Below are positions 1-5,675 of a DNA stretch of 6,317 bases, piece by piece. This stretch comes from Thiotrichaceae bacterium. Lineage in GTDB: Bacteria; Pseudomonadota; Gammaproteobacteria; Thiotrichales; Thiotrichaceae. The position numbers were made by a program, and so were the translations under genes. The notes below the pieces were generated by a model. The model was not told the DNA's origin and made no database searches. It worked only from the letters and a program-made list of their open reading frames with translations. Position 1 is the stretch's first letter. Each line of letters starts with the position of its first letter. Where the stretch lies: positions 1 through 6,317 of the forward strand of contig JALWYT010000149.1 in assembly GCA_026992705.1 (NCBI GenBank). The letters are read 5' to 3'.

Positions 1-420
1 CCCTAAAAGTTGCTCATAACGTTTTTGCGAAAAAACCCCATTCTCTTGAAAATCAGGAAAACTTTGAATATTTCTAACTAATAAAGCATCATTGATCCTC
101 AAACCCGCATTAATAGCCGCTTGCTTTAGCACTTCTTGCTCTATCATTTGTTTTAAAGTGCTTTGCCGGATTTCCTGCTCCATAAATGACAAATCAATAT
201 CTTGATTTTGAATCATGGCATGTAATTGGCGTTTTCGTTGATTGACTTGATCTTTAAAATCATATTGTGACAATTCAACACCATTAACCTCAGCAATAGT
301 TGTTTTTGGAGTCGGATGCAAATACTCCTCAATTCCCCAAAATGCAAAAGGAATACTAATAAATATAACAATGAGCCAAGCAATCCAACCCTGGGCATTA
401 TCGCGGATATTTTGTAGCAT
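1..420 (-). CDS. ppiD: PpiD-like periplasmic folding chaperone, N-terminal part (runs off the window)
   Basis: The first 140 codons of a PpiD/SurA-N-family protein are visible; the frame is open to the left edge, so the parvulin-type PPIase domain and C-terminus lie outside. The protein begins MLQNIRDNAQGW, followed by one hydrophobic segment at about residues 12-30, which anchors PpiD in the inner membrane with the bulk in the periplasm. From about residue 43 it has the SurA_N pattern: an AEVNG strand, then helices rich in Gln, Lys and Glu, ending in FSQKRYEQLL. PpiD assists folding of proteins leaving the Sec translocon. The start is supported by an ACAGGT Shine-Dalgarno-like element about 8-9 nt upstream and by the N-terminal match to the family. 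It lies behind a strong terminator, so it needs its own promoter or readthrough; I see no convincing -35/-10 pair in the 57-nt leader. Identity rests on both sequence and its position after hupB. Confidence 0.93.
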   Translation of the reverse strand, partial: MLQNIRDNAQGWIAWLIVIFISIPFAFWGIEEYLHPTPKTTIAEVNGVELSQYDFKDQVNQRKRQLHAMIQNQDIDLSFMEQEIRQSTLKQMIEQEVLKQAAINAGLRINDALLVRNIQSFPDFQENGVFSQKRYEQLLG

Positions 421-444
421 ATATTTTTACCTGTTGTGAATGAA

Positions 445-467
445 AAATGGACAGAAATGGATAGAAA
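445..467. repeat. 10-bp tandem repeat in the ppiD leader
   Basis: Two adjacent 10-bp units, AAATGGACAG (445-454) and AAATGGATAG (455-464), differ at one base and are followed by a partial third unit (AAA). They lie between the tRNA-operon terminator and the ppiD start. The 10-bp period would place both copies on the same face of the helix, which would suit a regulator-binding site. The tract is short and AT-rich and could be chance; no known operator is recognised. Confidence 0.4.
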
Positions 468-477
468 AAACAAACTC

Positions 478-516
478 AAAAAAAAAGCGCATCTTTCTCA
501 TTAAAAAGATGCGCTT
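478..516 (-). terminator. Rho-independent terminator after tRNA-Asp
   Basis: A perfect 12-bp inverted repeat (485-496 with 505-516, arm AAGCGCATCTTT) encloses an 8-nt loop. Read on the minus strand it is followed by nine consecutive T (486-478; the first two belong to the stem arm). This is a classical intrinsic terminator, beginning only 8 nt after the CCA end of tRNA-Asp. On the plus strand the 3' arm is followed by A rather than T, so it should act only on minus-strand transcripts. It ends the hupB/tRNA transcript and separates it from ppiD. Confidence 0.93.
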
Positions 517-524
517 AAAAAAAA

Positions 525-601
525 TGGCGGAGCAGACGGGGATCGAACCCGCGACCCCAGCCGTGACAGGGCTGTACTCTAACCAGCTGAGCTACTGCTC
601 C
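525..601 (-). tRNA. tRNA-Asp (anticodon GUC)
   Basis: This is a complete 77-nt cloverleaf. The acceptor stem GGAGCAG pairs perfectly with CTGCTCC, the discriminator base is G, and CCA is encoded (525-527). The D-loop region reads TAGCTCAGCTGGTTAGA, the anticodon loop is CTGTCAC with GTC, and the T arm carries GGTTCGATCC. The G discriminator and GUC anticodon are identity elements of tRNA-Asp. It is the second gene of a tRNA pair, separated from tRNA-Val by a 77-nt AT-rich spacer with no clear promoter or terminator, so the two are probably cotranscribed and cut apart by RNases. Confidence 0.97.
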
Positions 602-678
602 AATATTCTTAATACTTCAATAATGCTCTAATGATGGGACATTCTAATCATTTTAGATCGAAAAAGCAATTTTTTTAA

Positions 679-751
679 TGGGTGTTGAGGGACTTGAACC
701 CCCGACATTCGCCTTGTAAGGGCGACGCTCTCCCAACTGAGCTAAACACCC
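679..751 (-). tRNA. tRNA-Val (anticodon UAC), CCA not encoded
   Basis: This is a 73-nt cloverleaf. The acceptor stem GGGTGTT pairs perfectly with AACACCC, and the discriminator base is A. The D arm is TAGCTCAGTTGGGAGAGC, the anticodon stem is TCGCC/GGCGA around the loop CTTACAA (anticodon TAC), and the T arm contains GGTTCAAGTCC. The UAC anticodon (reading GUA and GUG) and A discriminator identify valine. After the discriminator the gene continues TTAAAA, so the CCA end is missing from the DNA and must be added by tRNA nucleotidyltransferase. The neighbouring tRNA-Asp does encode CCA. The gene lies about 27 nt downstream of the start point predicted from the extended -10 promoter at 785-793. 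Confidence 0.96.
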
Positions 752-784
752 AATAAACTCTTCTCTAAATCAAGAAGTGGCTGT

Positions 785-813
785 AATATACCACATCCTT
801 AAGAGCTTTACCA
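785..813 (-). promoter_or_regulatory. Putative extended -10 promoter for the tRNA-Val/tRNA-Asp transcript
   Basis: On the minus strand TGGTATATT (793-785) is a good extended -10 element (TGn plus TATATT, 5 of 6 matches to TATAAT). A weak -35, TGGTAA (813-808), sits at 17-bp spacing with 3 of 6 matches to TTGACA. Start would be near 778, giving a leader of about 27 nt before tRNA-Val. The element lies inside the degenerate hupB 3' copy. Readthrough from hupB could also supply the tRNAs, since I see no terminator between them. Confidence 0.5.
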
Positions 814-818
814 GCTTT
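786..818 (-). pseudogene. Degenerate second copy of the 3' end of hupB
   Basis: The 33 bases at 786-818 match the last coding bases of hupB (835-867) at 28 of 33 positions, 49 bp further downstream on the minus strand. Read as codons the copy gives KAGKALKDVVYY against KAGKALKDAVN-stop in hupB. The three differences nearest the 5' side (GCA/GCT, CTC/CTT, AAA/AAG) are synonymous third-position changes, followed by Ala to Val and Asn to Tyr. The copy has no start codon or upstream HU sequence and is not in the hupB frame. It looks like a remnant of a second hup gene or of an old partial duplication. It is too short to be sure which. Confidence 0.6.
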
Positions 819-831
819 TTTTTAATGATTG

Positions 832-1104
832 TTAATTTACCGCATCTTTGAGTGCTTTACCAGCTTTAAATATAGGCACTTTTGCTGCTTTGATTTCAAG
901 ACGTTCACCTGTACGAGGATTACGCCCAGTTCTGGCTGCACGCTCGCGTACTGAGAAAGTCCCAAATCCTATTAAAGTGACCGCATCATTTTTAGCCAAT
1001 GATTTTTTAATATTATCTATTACTGCATCAACAGCCTTTCCAGCCGTACTTTTAGAAATCCCCGCATAATCAGCAACTGCTTGAATTAATTCTGATTTAT
1101 TCAT
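832..1104 (-). CDS. hupB: DNA-binding protein HU-beta
   Basis: This 90-residue protein has the length of E. coli HU and aligns with it from end to end. The N-terminal helices (MNKSELIQAVADYAG, residues 1-38) form the dimer body. The family signature spans residues 46-66, starting GFGTFSVRERAARTG, and the beta-arm carries RNPRTG with the DNA-intercalating proline at 63. The C-terminal helix is KAGKALKDAVN. HU dimers bind and bend DNA without sequence specificity and compact the nucleoid. The start is fixed by a GAGGA Shine-Dalgarno element 5-6 nt upstream. The position between lon and ppiD is that of E. coli hupB, which is why I prefer hupB to hupA. The 100-nt gap after lon leaves room for its own promoter, but I see no clear -35/-10 pair. 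A second, partial copy of its 3' end lies just downstream. Confidence 0.96.
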   Translation of the reverse strand: MNKSELIQAVADYAGISKSTAGKAVDAVIDNIKKSLAKNDAVTLIGFGTFSVRERAARTGRNPRTGERLEIKAAKVPIFKAGKALKDAVN

Positions 1105-1125
1105 TATTTCCTCGTTTTACGTGGT

Positions 1126-1143
1126 GTTAAATAGGTTAAATAC
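1126..1143. repeat. 9-bp tandem repeat in the hupB leader
   Basis: GTTAAATAG (1126-1134) is followed directly by GTTAAATAC (1135-1143), one mismatch in nine. It lies 22-39 nt upstream of the hupB start, where a promoter or operator would be expected. On the minus strand each unit contains TATTTAAC, so each could offer a weak -10 element. The assignment is tentative and the repeat may be chance in AT-rich DNA. Confidence 0.35.
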
Positions 1144-1168
1144 AAATAGATTGACTTAATGTTATTCA

Positions 1169-1201
1169 GCCACACGCTCGCTTATTTTTCTAAAGTGTAG
1201 C
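1169..1201 (-). other. Possible RNA hairpin between lon and hupB
   Basis: In the minus-strand transcript GCUACAC (1201-1195) can pair with GUGUGGC (1175-1169), seven pairs with one U-G wobble, around a 19-nt loop. It starts 3 nt after the lon stop codon. Pairing is complete only in the sense RNA, because the plus-strand version has a C-A mismatch. No T run follows, so it is not an intrinsic terminator; it could protect the lon mRNA 3' end, or be coincidental. Confidence 0.25.
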
Positions 1202-1204
1202 ATA

Positions 1205-3670
1205 TTAATGAGTTTGTACACTAAGAAATTGCTCGTTTTTTTCCATAACTACACCACTTTTGATCGGATCAAGCATAAATTCTTCATCTTTATCTTTTTG
1301 TGGTAGTGGCATTGGCATCCGTTGCAAAGCAAGCTCAAAAACCTCTTCTATCCATTTGACCGGCTTTATTTTCAGGTTATTCTTAATATTCTCCGGTATT
1401 TCAGTTAAATCCCGCTGATTCTCATCGGGAATTAAAACTACCTGTATGCCCCCTCTCAAAGCGGCTAACAATTTCTCTTTTAAACCACCTATGGGGAGAA
1501 TTTCACCTCGTAAGGTAATTTCACCAGTCATAGCAACATCAGAACGAACCGGGATATTTGTAAATACCGATACCAAAGCTAGACACATAGCGGCACCAGC
1601 ACTGGGGCCATCTTTAGGTGTTGCACCTTCAGGTACATGAATATGCCAATCATATTTTTGATAAAAATTGCTTTCTATACCCAAGCTCGCTGAACGTGAG
1701 CGTACTACACTCATTGCGGCTTGAATAGATTCTTGCATAATATCGCCTAACTGTCCAGTATATGATAATTTTCCTTTGCCCGGCATGATAGCTGCTTCAA
1801 TCGTTAATAAATCTCCCCCAACCTCAGTCCATGCCAAACCAGTCACTTGTCCAATACGATCTAACTCCTCTGCACGTCCATAACGGTAACGTTGGACACC
1901 TAAATATTGAGTCACATTATCAGAAGAAATAATAATAGGTTTTTTTATCTCATCAGCGTTTACTAATATTTGTTTCACAACCTTGCGAGAAACTTTTGCA
2001 ATTTCACGTTCTAAATTACGTACCCCAGCTTCACGAGTATAAAAACGAATCATATCATGAATCACACTATCCTCAATTTCGATCTCGGACTCTTTTAACC
2101 CATTATTTGTCAACTGTTTGGGGATTAAATATTGTTTTGCAATATTAAGTTTTTCATCCTCAGTGTATCCAGATAGATGAATAACCTCCATACGATCTAA
2201 TAAAGGCGGCGGAATATTTAAACTATTTGCTGTCGCAACAAACATCACCTCAGAAAGATCATAATCTACTTCCAAATAATGATCATTAAAAGTATGATTC
2301 TGTTCAGGATCAAGTACTTCCAACAAAGCCGAAGACGGATCACCACGAAAATCCATTGACATTTTATCTATTTCATCTAATAAAAATAATGGATTACAAA
2401 CGCCAACCTTGCTTAAATTTTGAATAATTTTACCAGGTAAAGCACCTATATAAGTGCGACGATGCCCCCGAATTTCAGCTTCATCACGTACTCCACCCAA
2501 AGCCATGCGAATAAATTTACGATTCGTTGCACGAGCGATAGATTGTCCCAAAGAAGTTTTACCAACCCCAGGCGGTCCTACCAAACAAAGAATAGGCCCT
2601 TTGAGTTTTTTCACACGCAATTGCACTGCAAGATATTCAAGTATCCGTTCTTTTACCTTTTCTAAGCCATAATGATCGCTTTCTAAAACTTGTTCAGCTT
2701 TACCAATATCACTACAAATTTTGGTGCGTTTTTTCCAAGGTACTCCAAGCAAGACATCAATATAATTACGCACCACTGTCGATTCCGACGACATTGGTGG
2801 CATCATTTTTAGTTTCTTTAATTCCTCTTGAGCCTTTTCCTTGACATCTTTTGGCATTCCGCAAGTTTCAATTTTTTTCGTAAGTTCATCAAGTTCATTG
2901 GATACATCTTCATGCTCTCCTAATTCCTTTTTAATAGCTTTTATTTGTTCATTCAGATAATAATTCCGCTGATTTTTATCCATCTGTCCCTTGACTCGCT
3001 TACGAATACGCTTCTCAACCTGGAGCAAATCAATTTCAATTTCTATCAAACCAGCTAAATATTCTAATCGTTTTTGTACATCAACTAGTTCCAATACTTT
3101 TTGTTTTTCTTCTATTTTGGTTGCCATATGGGCAATGATAGTATCAGCCAAACGGCTGGGATCATCAATATTTGCCAAAGAACTGAAAATATCTGGAGAG
3201 ACTTTTTTATTCAGTTTTAAATATTGCTCAAAGTTATTTATAACTGAGTGTGATAAAATTTTAACTTCGGTTTCATCAAAACTACCAGCAGGGGATAACG
3301 GAATCACATTAGCAACAATACCATTATTTAAAGAAATAAAATCAAGAATTTTTGCCCGCTCTCCTCCTTTAACCAACACTTTTATTGTGCCATCAGGTAA
3401 TTTGAGTAATTGTAAAACCGTAGAAATTGTCCCCACCTGATAAATATCATCCACCCCAGGTTCATTTTCGGTTGCATGTTTTTGCGTGACTAACAAAACC
3501 TGTTTATTGTGGTTATTAGTCATAGCAACTTCTAAAGCGGAAATGGACATTTCCCTGCCCACAAACAATGGAATCACCATATGCGGGTAGACAACCACAT
3601 CCCTTAAAGGCAGCATTGGTAGAATCATACTACCTTCTTCTTCGACTCTAGTATTGTCATTAGACGCCAT
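1205..3670 (-). CDS. lon: ATP-dependent protease Lon (LonA type)
   Basis: This 821-residue cytosolic AAA+ serine protease degrades misfolded and short-lived regulatory proteins as a hexamer. The N-terminal substrate-binding domain begins with LPLRDVVVYPHMVIPLFVGRE (about residues 20-40), followed by a long charged coiled-coil-rich region (about 185-290). In the ATPase domain the Walker A is GPPGVGKT (365-372) and the Walker B is FLLDEIDK (429-436). The protease domain has Ser690 in PKDGPSAG and Lys733 in GGLKEKL, 43 residues apart as in the E. coli Ser679/Lys722 dyad, so the enzyme looks active. The start is supported by an AGGG Shine-Dalgarno element 9 nt upstream and by N-terminal alignment. 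It is longer than E. coli Lon (784 residues), mostly because of a roughly 30-residue polar tail after residue 790. Only 24 nt separate it from clpX, so it is probably cotranscribed with clpX. Confidence 0.98.
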   Translation of the reverse strand: MASNDNTRVEEEGSMILPMLPLRDVVVYPHMVIPLFVGREMSISALEVAMTNNHNKQVLLVTQKHATENEPGVDDIYQVGTISTVLQLLKLPDGTIKVLVKGGERAKILDFISLNNGIVANVIPLSPAGSFDETEVKILSHSVINNFEQYLKLNKKVSPDIFSSLANIDDPSRLADTIIAHMATKIEEKQKVLELVDVQKRLEYLAGLIEIEIDLLQVEKRIRKRVKGQMDKNQRNYYLNEQIKAIKKELGEHEDVSNELDELTKKIETCGMPKDVKEKAQEELKKLKMMPPMSSESTVVRNYIDVLLGVPWKKRTKICSDIGKAEQVLESDHYGLEKVKERILEYLAVQLRVKKLKGPILCLVGPPGVGKTSLGQSIARATNRKFIRMALGGVRDEAEIRGHRRTYIGALPGKIIQNLSKVGVCNPLFLLDEIDKMSMDFRGDPSSALLEVLDPEQNHTFNDHYLEVDYDLSEVMFVATANSLNIPPPLLDRMEVIHLSGYTEDEKLNIAKQYLIPKQLTNNGLKESEIEIEDSVIHDMIRFYTREAGVRNLEREIAKVSRKVVKQILVNADEIKKPIIISSDNVTQYLGVQRYRYGRAEELDRIGQVTGLAWTEVGGDLLTIEAAIMPGKGKLSYTGQLGDIMQESIQAAMSVVRSRSASLGIESNFYQKYDWHIHVPEGATPKDGPSAGAAMCLALVSVFTNIPVRSDVAMTGEITLRGEILPIGGLKEKLLAALRGGIQVVLIPDENQRDLTEIPENIKNNLKIKPVKWIEEVFELALQRMPMPLPQKDKDEEFMLDPIKSGVVMEKNEQFLSVQTH

Positions 3671-3694
3671 AGATGATTTCCCTTTTAACCTTAA

Positions 3695-4981
3695 TTACGC
3701 AGATACAGCTAGTTGTTCTGCATTTTTATACACAATTAATGGTTGAGATTTACCTTTAATTACAGCTTCATCAATAATAACTTTAGCTACATCATTCATA
3801 GATGGTAAATCATACATAGTATCTAATAGCACATGCTCCAGAATTGAGCGCAAGCCTCTTGCCCCAGTTTTCCTATCCATAGCTTTACGTGCTATAGCAG
3901 TTAAGGCTTCTGGCCGAAATTCTATTTCTACACCTTCCATCTCAAACAAACGCGCATATTGCTTAGTTAAAGCATTTTTAGGCTCGGTGAGAATCTGCAC
4001 CAGTTCCTGTTCTTCTAATTCATGCAGTGTTGAGGTTACTGGTAAGCGTCCAACCAACTCAGGAATTAAGCCATATTTCATTAAATCTTCTGGCTCTAAA
4101 GAATTAAGTAATTGATTTAAAGTACGCTTATCTTCTTTTAAACTAACTTCAGCAACAAAGCCGATACCACTTTTTTCAGTACGAGCTTGAATTACTTTTT
4201 CTAAACCCGCAAAAGCACCACCACAGATAAATAATATATTCGTGGTATCAACTTGTAAAAATTCTTGTTTCGGATGTTTTCGCCCACCTTGAGGTGGAAC
4301 TGAGGCTATTGTGCCTTCAATTAATTTTAACAAGGCTTGCTGTACACCTTCCCCAGTTACATCTCTGGTGATAGAGGGATTATCCGATTTGCGACTAATC
4401 TTATCAATTTCATCTACATAGATAATACCCTGCTGCGCCTTTTCAACATCAAAATCACAATTTTGCAACAGCTTTTGTATAATATGCTCAACATCTTCAC
4501 CAACATAGCCAGCTTCAGTTAATGTAGTAGCATCTGCCATTGCAAATGGCACATTTAAAAAACGTGCTAATGTTGCAGCTAGTAAGGTTTTACCACTACC
4601 TGTGGGTCCTATTAGTAAGACATTACTTTTGGAAAGTTCGACCTCATCCTTTTTAGTTTGTTTAGATTGGGTTTCCAAACGCTTATAATGATTATATACG
4701 GCCACAGATAGCACTTTTTTCGCATGTGTTTGCCCAATTACATAATCATCTAAATACTCATTAATTTTATGTGGGGTAGGCAAATGCTCAGCATTCTCTT
4801 TGACAGCTTCAGGACTATCCTCTTGTATGATCTCATCACACAATCCAACACATTCATCACAAATATATACTGATGGCCCCGCAATCAGTTTACCAACCTC
4901 TTGTTGACTTTTGCCACAAAAAGAACAATAAAGCAAACGGCCATCTTTTGAGGTAGATTCCCCTATTTTCTTATCAGCCAT
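3695..4981 (-). CDS. clpX: ATP-dependent Clp protease ATP-binding subunit ClpX
   Basis: This 428-residue AAA+ unfoldase (E. coli: 424) feeds tagged substrates into ClpP. The N-terminal zinc-binding domain has four cysteines, C19, C22, C41 and C44, which bind adaptors and substrates. Walker A is GPTGSGKT (125-132) and Walker B is IIYVDEID (186-193). The pore loops are GYVG (158-161) and RKH (234-236). The IGF tripeptide that docks on ClpP is at 273-275. The arginine finger is in ELVGRLP (about R312), and sensor 2 is GARGLR (373-378). All motifs needed for a working ClpXP are present. The start is supported by alignment of the N-terminus with E. coli ClpX. The AGGA Shine-Dalgarno sequence is 12 nt upstream, a rather long spacing that may lower translation a little. 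It follows clpP by 48 nt, which contain only a 5-bp hairpin, so one transcript is likely. Confidence 0.98.
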   Translation of the reverse strand: MADKKIGESTSKDGRLLYCSFCGKSQQEVGKLIAGPSVYICDECVGLCDEIIQEDSPEAVKENAEHLPTPHKINEYLDDYVIGQTHAKKVLSVAVYNHYKRLETQSKQTKKDEVELSKSNVLLIGPTGSGKTLLAATLARFLNVPFAMADATTLTEAGYVGEDVEHIIQKLLQNCDFDVEKAQQGIIYVDEIDKISRKSDNPSITRDVTGEGVQQALLKLIEGTIASVPPQGGRKHPKQEFLQVDTTNILFICGGAFAGLEKVIQARTEKSGIGFVAEVSLKEDKRTLNQLLNSLEPEDLMKYGLIPELVGRLPVTSTLHELEEQELVQILTEPKNALTKQYARLFEMEGVEIEFRPEALTAIARKAMDRKTGARGLRSILEHVLLDTMYDLPSMNDVAKVIIDEAVIKGKSQPLIVYKNAEQLAVSA

Positions 4982-5029
4982 AGTAAATAAGTTTCCTATA
5001 TTTATTCTCGCATTATCATCAATGCAGGC

Positions 5030-5647
5030 TTACCGGCTTGATAATACGGCATCAATAAGTCCATATTCTTGAGCCGCTTGCGCCTCCATAAAATTATCTC
5101 GTTCAGTATCGGTTTCGATTCTTTCCAAGGGCTGTTTCGTATGTTGAACCAGTATATTATTCAAACGCTCACGCACTTTTAATATTTCGCGGGCATGAAT
5201 TTCAATATCAGTCGCTTGACCTTGAAAGCCACCCAATGGTTGATGAATCATCATGCGTGAATGGGGTAAAGAATAACGTTTCCCATCGGCACCAGCAGCT
5301 AAAAGTAAAGCTCCCATGCTCGCAGCCTGACCAATACACAAGGTACTGACATCAGGCTTAATAAACTGCATCGTATCATAAATAGCTAGTCCAGCAGTGA
5401 CAGAACCGCCTGGCGAATTTATATATAAATGTATATCTTTTTCTGGATTTTCCGATTCTAAAAAGAGTAATTGTGCAACCACAATATTAGCCATGTGATC
5501 TTCAATTTCACCAACCAAAAATACCACTCGCTCTTTGAGCAGCCTAGAATAAATATCATAAGCTCTCTCGCCACGAGCTGATTGTTCAATCACTGTCGGG
5601 ATTAAAACGCTTGTAATCCTTTGCCCAGCATTTTGACTCTCATTCAT
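5030..5647 (-). CDS. clpP: ATP-dependent Clp protease proteolytic subunit ClpP
   Basis: This 205-residue serine protease forms the two-ring, 14-subunit barrel that degrades proteins unfolded by ClpX. The catalytic triad is complete: Ser110 in GQAASMG, His135 in MIHQP and Asp184 in TERDNF, with the same spacing as E. coli ClpP (Ser97, His122 and Asp171 of the mature protein). The strand and loop INSPGGSV (77-83) form the substrate-binding and oxyanion region. Alignment with E. coli puts the mature N-terminus near residue 14, before VLIPTVIEQ, so about 13 residues are probably a self-cleaved propeptide. An AGGT Shine-Dalgarno element lies about 9-10 nt before the ATG. The gene follows tig by 28 nt and precedes clpX by 48 nt. 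It is a canonical, full-length copy with no missing key residue. Confidence 0.98.
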   Translation of the reverse strand: MNESQNAGQRITSVLIPTVIEQSARGERAYDIYSRLLKERVVFLVGEIEDHMANIVVAQLLFLESENPEKDIHLYINSPGGSVTAGLAIYDTMQFIKPDVSTLCIGQAASMGALLLAAGADGKRYSLPHSRMMIHQPLGGFQGQATDIEIHAREILKVRERLNNILVQHTKQPLERIETDTERDNFMEAQAAQEYGLIDAVLSSR

Positions 5648-5675
5648 TACTTTGTAACCTATTATCAGTGTCTTT

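Noticed and set aside
440..631. 63-codon plus-strand open frame across the terminator and tRNA-Asp
   Set aside because: It reads through a tRNA gene on the opposite strand and a terminator hairpin. The peptide containing GIEPATPAVTG is the familiar artefact of translating an antisense tRNA.
602..678. A separate promoter or terminator between the two tRNA genes
   Set aside because: The spacer is AT-rich with A and T runs but has no stable hairpin followed by T, and no -35/-10 pair at a workable distance from tRNA-Asp.
1169..1201. Intrinsic terminator after lon
   Set aside because: The seven-pair stem has a long loop and is followed by a mixed sequence, not a T run, so it lacks the second half of an intrinsic terminator.
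2991..3440. 149-codon plus-strand open frame inside lon
   Set aside because: It lies wholly antisense to a clearly conserved lon coding region, has a composition typical of a reversed reading frame and resembles no protein family I know.
5010..5025. Small inverted repeat (GCATT and AATGC) between clpP and clpX as a terminator
   Set aside because: It has only five base pairs with a six-base loop and no T run, too weak to end transcription; the operon arrangement argues against a terminator there.
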